Origin: Crocodylus rhombifer
Lineage: Eukaryota; Chordata; Crocodylia; Crocodylidae
Direction: 5' to 3'
Assembly (NCBI GenBank): GCA_038503035.1
Contig: JAVSML010024265.1
Coordinates: 62,001 to 126,000 of the forward strand
Length of the DNA stretch: 64,000 nucleotides
This document shows, piece by piece, positions 24,134 through 34,905 of this stretch (its first letter is position 1; every line of letters begins with the position of its first letter). Under the pieces are notes generated by a model. That model was not told the origin of the DNA and searched no databases. It saw only the letters and a program-made list of their open reading frames with translations. A program made the position numbers and the translations under genes.

Positions 24134-25149
24134 GGATGCATTTTAAAAGAAGAGGCAATAGATGCATTTACAGAAAGATGCTCACACCTGGACTGGTACA
24201 GTATCCCTTTCTTCTATATTTTACAATAATCAAAACATTTATGGAAACAGTTACCTATTCAATGGAGCTTTGCAGGCATTCTTGATGACTATATAAATGG
24301 GGTTCTATTTTTGGCAAATATCCATTTTGTTTCCCAATTGATTTGAAGGATAAGCTGAAAAGTATTAAAATGCAAAGAAAGAAGAGGGAAGGCAATAAAC
24401 CTTTCACAGACCGTTGAGATTTCTACTTTGTCAAAGTCCCACTGGTATCAGCAACTTTGACTTATATTTTTAAGGAGGAGTGAGTGGGGGTGTTGCTGAT
24501 CTAGATGTTTACTATAAAGCTATCCATAACAACATCTCATCTTCATATACATTACTTTTGATTATTAATCTATAAATGTACAAGCCAATAGTGATGTAAG
24601 AAAATATACCTACCATTACACATATAAAAGGCAAAAGTTTTGACTATTTTCCTAGCCTATTCACAATCCAGAAAAGCAATGATACATTCAAGACTAAACA
24701 CATTAATGAAAGAACTTTTATATGATTTATACTTCAATTGTACTTTATTGATTTTTAATACTTTTAGCAGATACAGCATAATTATAGCCAACAATGCAAA
24801 TCCTGCACGTAAGAAATGCAATTAGTTTGGAGACACTGAACACTTTGCAAGCTGTGTCAGGAAAAAATAAAAGATGAAATAGTTTGCTCTAGCACTGGGA
24901 TTTCCTGGTTCTGGCTCACTATATTTTAGAGGCTAGCAATAATATGGGGAATCATGCCCTCTACTCCACTCCCATGCTCAATACAAAAGGCTGAAGGATG
25001 AGAAAGATCTGAGTCAAAGGTATTTGTCTAATGAAGCACTTAGTTGATAAGCAGTTTCTGCAAATGAGAATGCTTCATAAACTGCCACCTTAATTTGAAA
25101 GGTATCATTATTATTTGTTTTGAGAAGTAGCCACTCTCTGGGGAATTGG
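24134..25149. other. Unannotated AT-rich DNA
   Basis: No recognisable gene or repeat. Only a 61-codon frame is present (24640-24825). Confidence 0.4.
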
Positions 25150-25500
25150 AGCCTGATCCAGCATGCTTTTACTCATGGAAATAATCCTTTATTATGTGAA
25201 CAGTCTTGATTTGTTACATTTTGCCTAATACAGAGACCAAAGTATTTACTTGCAATCAGATGGCTTAATTAAGAATAATATAAACAATAAAGAATGAATG
25301 AACAAATTTAAATGTCCGAAAGAGAGCACCATGCTGGTGTCTTAACTAGTTGCAACATAGTCCTTCTAAGATGTTATGGAGGTTCCATGCATGGAAGATG
25401 AAGTACTCAGAGAAGCATGACAGCATTTTCCCTACTTCTATACAGTTATATGCACTACATTACTTACATGAGTAGTCCCAGTGGTATTAGATGGGACAGG
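25150..25500. repeat. Fragments of the GAAGTCAATGGG-type palindromic repeat
   Basis: GAGCCTGATCCAGCATG with TTTTACTCATGG (about 25150-25178) and CATGAGTAGTCCCAGTGG (about 25468-25486) resemble parts of the palindromic repeat at 4069-4173 and its relatives. The copies are short and diverged. Confidence 0.4.
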
Positions 25501-25777
25501 GATTTGACCTTTGTGTTGCTGCTGTTTACCTGGGCTCTTGCTTCTGGTCTCACAGGATAGGTAATGTTTACACAATAAAGTTCATCTGAATTCAAGTGGG
25601 ATGTGACTTTGAAGTGAAGCATACTGGTATATCCTTAAATAAATCCATGTGTAGAGATTCTTATTTCAGAATAGGAGTTCCTTTTTTCTATTTAATTTAA
25701 TCCATTGGATTGATAAATGAAGAATAAAAGCATCTTTTTCCTGGTTAATTTAACCAAGTAGGTTAATATTGTGAAAT

Positions 25778-26265
25778 CAAAGAATCATAGCTTAAGGGAC
25801 ATGTAGTTCAGCCTTACAGTACGTAAACCATCCTGGACAGAGGAATCCATCCTCCTCTCCAATGACAAACCTTTAACAACTTCCCTACAATTTCTAATCC
25901 CTAAGTGTTCTGACACTTAGTTTTCCAAGGCTTAACCTAAATCTGTCTTCCTAGAGATTAAACCTGTTGCTTTTGTTTGACTCTTAGCAGCTTGAGAGAA
26001 AAAAAATGCTATTCTCTTTCATGGCAATCTTTCAAATATTTAGAAGCTCTTGTATCACCCATTTATCTTCTGTTCTCCAGACATTTCCATTTCTTTCAAA
26101 CTTTGCTTTTGTGGTTTTGCAGTCCAAATCCCTAGTCATTTTCATTGCTTTCCTTTGGATCTTGTCCCATCTGTCCACCTCCTTCTTAGAGTGTGGAATA
26201 TATCCATGTTAAGACCAACCTGAACTCTCCTAAGTAAATTTCTGCCCTGACCATTTTTTTTCTTT
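25778..26265 (-). mobile_element. Old CR1 3' region
   Basis: Read on the minus strand, this follows the CR1 3' end. At the low end (25783-25815) AATCATAG with the GGGACATGTAGTTCAG-like phrase corresponds to the 3' tail. The block 26060-26180 (TTCTGTTCTCCAGAC, TTTTCATTGCTTTCCTTTGG) corresponds to the last part of ORF2, which in better copies reads 'gccctcctctggac' in antisense. No frame is intact. Many substitutions and small indels mark it as older than the copies at 27-28 kb. Confidence 0.7.
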
Positions 26266-26849
26266 GAAGAAATTCACTTGAGTTATTTCTGATGTGTGAA
26301 CCTGCCCATTCCCACTATCAAGAGTTTTTAATAAAATGTTTGAAGTCCAATATGCATTGTAATTTAGATTATATACTTTTTCCCCAATAGAAATAATGTA
26401 GGTTAGAAGAGGGAGATTACAGTGGGCTGTGCTTACTCCCTTAAGCTTTCCTTAGCTTTCCTTAGTGTAAAACCAGTATACAAAAATACAGCTAGACTAG
26501 ATATACCCTGCATGCCAATGTTGACAGACACTGTGGTCCTGAAAACAAGTTTTAAAAGACATAGCTAAATTATTGATAGTTATATTGGATCAGAACCATT
26601 TCCTGCCTGTCTTTGCATTGTGGTGCTGAGGCAAACTGTGCCATCTGCCTGAGCTTTGTGACAATGTAGGACAAACATATCCTAAACAGTCTGGTAGTCT
26701 CTATGAGGCTGCAAAACAACACCTATGCTATTGCCCAGCCCTTCCTGCTGCCTATAGAAGGCTCCTGTGTTTCTTCACAGCTAGGGCTTTGAGGTTAATA
26801 TTGAAGAGGCACTGTATTATGTACCATGCCTTGTGAACTTTCCCTCTAT
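26266..26849. other. Unannotated DNA
   Basis: No supported feature between two CR1 copies of opposite orientation. Confidence 0.4.
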
Positions 26850-27274
26850 TCAGCACAGTGAGGCCACAGCTGGGGTATTGTGTTCAGTTTTGGGCCCCCC
26901 ACTACAGAAAGGATGTGAACAAACTGGAGAGAGTCTAGTGGAAGGCAGCAAGAAGGATTTGGGGGCTGGGGCACATGACTTACAAGGAGAGGTTGAGGGA
27001 ATTGGGCTTATTTAGTCTACAGAAGAGAAGACTGAGAGGGGATTTAATGGCAGGCTTCAACTACCTGAAATGGGGTTCAAAAGAGGATAGAGCTAGGGTG
27101 TTCTCAGTGGTGGCAGATGACAGAAAAAGGAGCAACAGTCTCCAGTTGGACCAAGGGAAATTTATGTTAGATATTAGGAAGAATTTTCTCATTAGAGGGT
27201 ACAACACTGGACCAGGTTACCCAGAGAGGTGATGCAATCTTCATCCTTGGAGGTTTTTAAAACCTGGCTAGACA
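26850..27274 (+). mobile_element. Outer CR1 LINE, left part (interrupted)
   Basis: This is the plus-strand end of CR1 ORF2: GAGGCCACAGCTGGGGTATTGTG (the usual '[11 protein letters not shown]' region), a frame reading the EERLRELGLF-like block near 26975-27015, then LQKRRLRGDLMAGFNYL. It continues to AACCTGGCTAGACA, where CR1 sequence of another subfamily starts. The matching rest of this copy resumes at 28374. The element is 5'-truncated within ORF2. It was in place before the inner copy arrived. Confidence 0.8.
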
Positions 27275-28373
27275 CTGTCTCTCACCCCATTCTAATTAAG
27301 AAATTTGGCGTCTGTGGTGTCAATGCCTACACAGTCAGATGGGTCACAAACTGGCTGGAGGGCCGCACTCAGAGGGTGGTGGTGGATGAGTCTTTTTTGA
27401 CCTGGAGAGATGTAGGCAGTTGGGTCCCTCAGGACTTGGTCCTCAGGCCTGCACTGTTCAACATCTTCATCAGCGACTTGGATGAGGGGGTGAAAAGCAC
27501 CTTGTTCAAATTCACGGATGACACTAAGATGTGGGGAGAAGTGGGCATGCTGGAGGAGAGGGACAGGCTGCAACTAGATCTAGATAGGTTACAGGGGTGG
27601 GTAGATGGGAACAGGACTGGATTCAATACTGACAAGTACTGCACCTGGGGAGGAAGAACCAGCACCATACCTACAGGCTGGGGAACTCCCTTCTTGTTAG
27701 CACAGAGGCAGAAAAGGATATTGGAGTCATTATTGATTCAAAAATGAACATGGGCCACCAATGTGAGGACACGGTCAGTAGGGCTATCCAGACCTTGTCA
27801 TGCATCCACAGATGCATCATGAGCAGGGCCAAGGCCCCCTCTATATGACACTGGTCAGGCCGCAGTTGGAGTACTGTGTCCAGTTCTGGGCGCTGCACTT
27901 CAGGAGGGATCTGGGCAACATGGAGAGGGTCCAGAGGAGGGCCACTCACATGATCAGGGGGCAGCAGGGCAGGCCCTATGAGGAAAGGCTATGAGATCTG
28001 AACCTGTTCAGCTTCCATAAGAGAAGGCTGAGGGGGGATCTGGTGGCCATCTATAAACTGGTCAAGGGGGACCAGCAGGCAATGGGAGAGTCCCTGTTCC
28101 CCCGAGCACTACTGGGAGTAACAAGGAATAATGGCCATAAGTTGACCTATAGTAGATTCAGGCTAGATAACAGGAGGCACTACTTCACAGTCAGGGGGAT
28201 CTTGAACCAACTTCCAAAGGGCGTGGTGCTCGCTCCTACCCTGGGGGTCTGCAAAAGGAGGCTAGATAATCACCTAGCCAGGGTTGTTTGACCCCAGCGC
28301 TCTTTCCTGCCATGGCAGGGGGTTGGACTTGATGATCTACTCAGGTCCCTTCTGATCCTAGAAACTATGAAAT
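27275..28373 (+). mobile_element. Inner CR1 LINE inserted in a CR1
   Basis: About 1.1 kb, 5'-truncated. It begins inside the reverse transcriptase: 27229-27747 reads WVTNWLEGRTQRVVVD, then a PQD-LVLRPALFNIFISDL block (normally GVPQGSVLGPvLFNIfiNDL), then FKFTDDTKMWG. The catalytic box is FTDD rather than FADD. Later frames (27800-28291) give the [27 protein letters not shown] and NQLPKGVV blocks of the C-terminus. A stop and frameshifts separate them. The 3' end is AAACTATGAAA. TAGACA stands at both borders (27269-27274 and 28374-28379), consistent with insertion into the outer CR1. Confidence 0.88.
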
Positions 28374-28482
28374 TAGACAAAGTTTTGGCTAGGATGATCT
28401 AGTCGGGGATGGTCCTGCTTTGAGCAGGGGTTGGACTAGATGACCTCCTGAGCTCCCTTCCAACCCTAATTTTCAAGTTGTC
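28374..28482 (+). mobile_element. Outer CR1 LINE, right part
   Basis: This is the continuation of the copy interrupted at 27274: TAGACAAAGTTTTGGCTAGG, then GGTTGGACTAGATGACCTCC and CTTCCAACCCTAATTTTC, the classic CR1 3' UTR. The joint 'ctggctagaca' plus 'aagttttggctagg' gives the normal CR1 order when the inner element is removed. Confidence 0.8.
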
Positions 28483-31400
28483 ACTTGAGTAGGGCAGCAC
28501 AGCCCAAGCAGGTATCTCCTGGTTGACAGCTTCAAAACTGTTAACCAGGTATGAAATCAGGGGCCCATAAAGTAAATAAATGCCACTTCCCTTTGGAGAA
28601 TCTCCCCTTCCCTCTGCAAGCATCGACTACTGCTTTCCCTCATCTGCTGTTTAACCTTGTCTTGTACCTTTCTCCCTGCCTAGCAGCTATTACTGTCTAA
28701 CATGTAATTTATTGACAAAGAAGATACATGTGTCTTGTGTTGGTATCTCCTCAAGCTATTGTTTTTTTTTATCCAAGAAATTTCTTTGTTGTCTCTGTTA
28801 CATTTTATATAGTGATAGACACCTGTTGCCTGTGTCAGCTTTTACTGAGAGAGAAAAACAAAGATGAGAGAGGAGGAAGATATTGGTCTAGAGAAATTAC
28901 AACCATATGCTTGGAGAGATAGAAAATACCTTTATTGTTCCCTGTCCCTCTCCCTTAGATGATTATGACCCCCAATCAACGATGCAGCCTCACGAGAAAT
29001 ATCTGGTTAACAGCCACTCTGGGAAAAATCACCTTCTCCTTCCTCCTATGACTCCAGTGGGATTGCACATGTAACAAGGAGAACAGGGTCTCTACCATTC
29101 TTTGTATTTTGCAGGCTGTTATTTTATGCTGTATTCTGTTATGTTATGTTGCTCTGGATGACTTCTCTGTCTGCCTAGGGTTTATGCCTGGCTACCATCC
29201 CTCCAGAACTGCCTTCCAGTGAAATGCTCTTTCTTACTGATGTGAGGTACAGAAAGCTGGAGCAAGTTTAACTGGGTCAACAACTTGCAAATATATTCGT
29301 TGATGCTACAGAAGAATCAGTGCAGAAAATGATAAGTGACACCAAAAATGCCTGGCTAATTTCCAACCAAATCAATTACAGTATATAAATTAAAAGAACA
29401 CAAGGATATCTCTTAAGTTACAGTTAGGGTCCCGTCCCTCCCAACCCAGTATGAGAGACCAAAACTACCACAGTTAGCAAGAGTAAAACAGACCTCAGTT
29501 GCTTCTCTCTGTTAGCAAAGGATACACTGTTTTCTGAATCTCACCTTCCCAGTGGGGTTGGGACTCTGGCACCTTTCCCCACCCTAACCATACTGTGCAG
29601 AGACCAGGGTCTACTTGTGAAGAGGGAGCTGGGTAGAGGAGGAACATGCATGAAGTGGTGAGGCCAGCTACATCCTCCTCGGGTGCATTTCCCCTCCAGA
29701 AACAATCAGGGAATCTGCTCAAAAGTAAATAGAGCCAGAGGCTGCATTAACCTTTGTGTGGAGCTCCTCCCTGCCTTGGCAATGTGACTAACAGCTGGAA
29801 GCCCTGTCAGCACGACTCCACTGAAACCTCACCGACAGGGCAGAGAAATAACTGCAAGGAACTGGGAAGCAGCACAGAATAAAAGAGTCTTTCTTCATAA
29901 ATGCCTAGTCGCTGGCAGATCTCCTGAGATCTTCCCCTGCCTAATCAGGGGTAACAAGAGAGAAGAGACAATCTAAACTGACGTCTCCCTGAATGAAGAA
30001 TTTTGCCCAAACTGTTCAGTGGAATTCCCTGTCTTCTGTGCTGGCTAGTGCAAGATCTGACAACTGGTAATCCATTGGCTGCATGCTGGCCACAAGGGGT
30101 TAATCTGCACCCTCCCAGCCAGGGCTTGGGGTGATTCAGGGTATTGGCACAATGCAGTGTAAGGGGCCCACATGGTGCAGAGTGCAGCTCAAGAAGCATA
30201 TAGCCTAGGGGCTGTGGCCTGCACAGCATTTAGCTCAGGGCCCACAGCCACTCAGAGTCAAACAGCCTTGATCTGACCTGTTGTCAGGTCCTTAGAAATT
30301 TATATTCTCTAAAAATTGAAAGGGCATTGTCAAATTGTTTACCTGGTGCCTTGCTATTGCTCTGTAACAATATTGTAGATAACATCCTTATTAACAAAAC
30401 AATGAACAGTGAAGGGAATGCATTGAAGCTGCAACAGAATTAACTGCATTGTTTAGGGCTTATTCCAGAGAGGCTTGAAATGAACCTTTCAGAATATAAC
30501 AAATACAGGGAATGATTCTGATTCTGTTTATGCTTAAGAGAAAAACAGCTATTTTTCCTGACACCACCTGGTGTAAGGTATGGCCATGGTATTGGAAGTG
30601 TGACCTCTGTAGGACTAATTTGTAGCCAAGTTAAAATGTGGCTGCTGGAACAGGAATTTAGACTTAATCCCCACATCACAGATGCAAACACAACAGATAT
30701 TAAACCAGAAAGGATCACTCTGATGCCCTACATTTCAGGCTTCCTTTGATGGCTCCAGGGGATATAAAGGTGTTTTACTGTTTCCTTTTCTTCCTCTCTA
30801 GAGGCATCTGGTTCAGTCAGATGGTTCAAATTGCACATGATCACATCTATTGTATGGTTCATTCTCCATTGTCTCTTTTTCCAGTAGACTATCTTTTTTG
30901 GCCTTTCCCAAGAACTTTTACTGAGAACTAAAATATTTGTTTCTGGAATTTCCATCTGGTGTTAAGAGGATGAGAAACAGGTTCCTGTCAGTGACACTCC
31001 CTGTGAATCAGGAAGGTTGTTGTTGTTACAGTGTTACACATATCTGAGTTGTATGCCTCTTCCCACCCCCAATGCTGCATGCTGTAGGGTAGCTACACAG
31101 AGTTCATTTCGGGAATCCACATAACACCGATAAGTCCACTGTTGCAGTAGGAGGGAGAACATCTCTGTATTTGCACACTGTTTTATAGAGTACATGAATT
31201 TACCATTGAAGAAACCAGGTTTCCCATCATCCAAAAATGCTATAAATAAAAATAAATTATAGATAAAAGTGAAACTATACTTAATATTGTATTCTTCTGG
31301 GTTTGGGATGACACTGGAACTCTCAAGTGGCTGCATACAGTAGAACCACAAATAAGTTAGGCTGTTATCTCTGAAAACACCATTCTATTTTTCCATTGTC

Positions 31401-34247
31401 CCTGGTGGCTGATATGTCATCTGCTTTAGATGTCAATGTATATATTTATTTACTACTTTCCCCTGGGCATAGTGCCAAATAATTTTAGAGTTGTGTTCTA
31501 TCGTCTTTCAAGTCAGGAAAAATGCCTAAGAGAACCTCAGCCAAAATGTCCACATTCTGCTGGCCTGTAGAGTGGGGACATTTTATGTTATGCCTATATT
31601 TTTAAGCTGATGTCCCATTGTGCTGGCCACAGGAAGGAATCAGTCATCACAGGATGCTGACAAATAAACAAGGTATAGTGAATTAAAAGAGAATGGAGAT
31701 TTACCATATGTCAGCTGCTCCACTTTGACTGACTGCATGTCTGCCCTCTTGGCCTGTGATAAGTGAAAGCTAAACCAGGATAGTTTAGCCCTGTTTCACT
31801 GAGGACCAAGCTTCCTTAGTTTAGTTTCATGTACCGCAAGGTAAGTGTGGGCACACAGACCATGGAGGGGTTCATGCATTGCAAATCTCCACCCCCTTAA
31901 CTCACTGTAATTTGTTCATCTGTCTGTACCCATGTTGTGTCATTCCACTTTAGCTTCACCTATTAGAGTATCTAGAAGAGATGGTTGAAGCAGATCTTAT
32001 AGCAAAGTATTTCATTTCTAATTCAACTTCTTTCTCAATCCATCCATCAGGTGAAATTTTAATAATGGATGATTTTGGGGGCAGGGGTCCTGGAAGTAGA
32101 GGCATCCTCCTTTGAACTGGATATTTTCTCCTTAACTTTCACACTGATCTCAAACTTCTGACTCTAGATGTGGCTGGGTGGAGCTGAGGGCATTTCTTGT
32201 TTTCAGATTTCCTCAGTGTCTCTTACCCTTTTAAGGAAGACTTCCTTGTATGAAATTCTGTGGAACCAACAATCTCTCAGGACCCATCTAGATGTAAGTA
32301 CATCTTTTTTTTTACCCTTCCAGGTTCGCATGCGTATAAAATTGTTTGTTCCAACATATCATGCCACCATACCTGAGTCAGCCATTAAGTCTTTCTGGAA
32401 ACTCTCCAAGCTCTGTTGCACAGTATCTGAAAGAGCATATGGTACAGACTTTCCAAACTTACTGACCCACAGAGAACTAATTAAAATTTTAGCAGAAATC
32501 CTAGACCAGATCTTGACCACTTTGACTTTTTCCTCATCCTATCAAACACAGTATTTCCTTATCCTTTTGAACACTTGCCCAATATTAAAGGAAATCAGAT
32601 GATCTATGATTTTAATAAATTGTCTGTCATCTTCTGTAACCTGATATTAGAACCCCTAAAGAAAGCTAAGCAAGGTTGTGACACCCAGACATAGATTGTT
32701 TCAGTGTGTGCAAGGTAGAAAAGGTAAGTGTTAAATTCATAATGACTAGAAAGGTTAGAAATTAGCATACTTCAAGAAGGACCATATACTTTATGCATTC
32801 CAGCAGAAGATGCCACATACAAGAGAAGATGCCTGAGAAGTCATCTGTCCCCACCTCCGTGTCCTAGCATTCTGGACAATGCTGGATGTCTTAGAGTTAA
32901 ACCAATAAATAAGCTCCTTTGCCTGAATTGAAGCTTAAAAGAATTCTAGGTTTTGCCAAGAATACCAATCTTCAAAATATGTGAAATGTACTGACGAGCT
33001 ACCGTTACTGACATGTCCCTCTCTGTTTCTTGTCCAAATCTACAGTGAACTTAAAATTCACTTTTTTGTAAATATTCTCTTCTATTTGTTCAAAAGCCAT
33101 TCTTTCTGCAAACATTCCTGCCAGTAAATTAATTCAGTCGGAGTAATGGAAAGCTAACAGAAAAAGGGGCAGGAATGCAGGCAAAGTGATGTCAAATAAA
33201 TAGTCAGAAGAAAAATATTAAGGTATTTGCCAAAGACCATTTAAGGGTAGTCATAGACATATAGATTTCAGAAAAATTGAAAGAAATATGTTAGGGCTAC
33301 ATAAAACTAACCTACCTTAGACACAAAAGCAGAGCAATAATATAACATCCAATAATTATATTTACCCTCTCTATGCACTTCCTCCCACTAATGTTGTGTA
33401 AAAATATATCTTGTAGGAGGATATTTGCAGCAAACTGAAATTCCCATCTATGCTGCGAAAGGTCTCAATTAACTTAAATAGGTATCAGCTTGATCACTGA
33501 TTTAAACATTTAACAATATACCTTTATATGTGAAAATGATTGTATATAAAGTAAGGAAGGGTGTCACTGGCTTGGGGCTACTGAATAAGCAGAACCACCA
33601 GTTGCATTATTAAAAGAAGGTGTGCCTCTAATTTTTTCCTGCGGCAGGTAAAACCAAAAGATAGTTCTCAAATGTCAAAATGCTAGTGTTAGTGAATGTA
33701 GTGTAGGAGACAAAATTCCCAATGCTTCTGTAGCTAAAACAAACTTTAAGGAGGATTCTAGCACTTTTGTAATGATGGAATACAACCTTAGGCAATATAA
33801 ATTCATAATCTCTCAGGATGAATGGCCTTTAAAAATGCAACAGATTACCCAGTTCACCACTGAAATGGGATTTGCTCTGCCAGCCATACAAGACATGTAA
33901 CACAGCCTATGAAATTGTAGATTAACATAGCTCTTTTGCCTGCCTCTCATTTGTTTGGATAATGTTATCCAGATAGAACAAAGCAGATGGAAAACTGCCC
34001 TATACATACAGGTGGATAGGAAATCCTTTAGTTTCAGGGAATTTTGCTGTATCCAACAATATGCCCCCAGTTACTGGTTCCTACCATACCCAATTTCAGG
34101 AGCCAGTCAGGACAATCTGCAACTGGGAAAAGTTTATCTAAAGTATACCTTGGCCAGCAGAACAATCTCAAAGGAACTGTTACTATTAGATTACTACTAC
34201 TATAACTACTTAGAACAGGCCTTAGATCACTTTAACTTCTACCAGGG
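28483..34247. other. Long unannotated stretch
   Basis: About 5.8 kb of mostly AT-rich DNA with no gene or repeat I can support. A somewhat GC-rich portion lies at 29.5-30.3 kb. The 144-codon plus frame at 32168-32602 has no recognisable domain and no paired splice signals. Conserved non-coding elements cannot be seen without comparison. Confidence 0.45.
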
Positions 34248-34537
34248 AGTGTCTACATGTCACCCTACGGTAACATAGTGTCATGCTATGTTGTTGTACA
34301 GCGTGCTACGGTGACATAGCAATCACATGTGTCTATACAAGATCACCAGCTACGTCGTTATTGTGGTGCACTCCCCGGGTATAGCACACCTCTATGGTGA
34401 TGTAGTGGAGAAATCTACCTGTGTGCTGCGTGCATGGCACAGTAACTGCCCATACTTTAGTACTTCCAAAAGGAAGTACCAAAGCACAGTGCTGTAGCAA
34501 TGTCACCATAAAGCAATGTGTAGATGCACCTCCAGGG
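34242..34537. mobile_element. MITE-like element (candidate)
   Basis: The left border AGTGTCTACATGTCACC (34248) and right border GCAATGTGTAGATGCAC (to about 34529) are related in inverted orientation. CCAGGG flanks both sides (34242-34247 and 34532-34537), a 6-base match of a possible 8-bp duplication. It is richer in CpG (for example TACGTCG near 34353) than the neighbourhood and encodes nothing. Confidence 0.42.
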
Positions 34538-34823
34538 GGTGAACTACTGACTGAATCCAGGATTAGAGCATGGGAAGATGCTTCAGAATCACTTTATTCC
34601 TTCTCTGGGTCTTGCATTAAGCGCAGATCAGCAAACCTTGAGGAACTGGCCCCAAGCATATATATTTTCTTATTATGTGATAAACATGTTGTCAGTGGAA
34701 ATACTGCTTCTTATAGACATCTCTCTATACAAGTTTGCACCCTAGACACTGGATACTTTACCCGTGATCCCATATAGGTTGCCATAGAAAATCACAATAG
34801 GTTTGTACTGGAATCATTTGATG

Positions 34824-34905
34824 CGGGACAGTACATTGTCCGAGTATAAGTAATGCTTTGATACCGGGACAGTACATTGTCCGAGTATAAGTAATGCTTT
34901 GATAC
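34824..34905. repeat. Perfect 41-bp tandem duplication
   Basis: Two identical 41-base units, 34824-34864 and 34865-34905, each starting CGGGACAGTACATTGTCC. Inside each unit GGACAGTACATTGTCC is nearly self-complementary. Zero mismatches point to a recent duplication. Confidence 0.97.

Noticed and set aside
32168..32602. A 144-codon plus frame as a possible exon
   Set aside because: No recognisable family and an irregular residue mix (many L, S, T from AT-rich DNA). No convincing splice acceptor/donor pair or neighbouring exon.
34824..34905. A CRISPR-like or satellite array
   Set aside because: Only two head-to-tail units without spacers in a eukaryotic genome; a simple tandem duplication.
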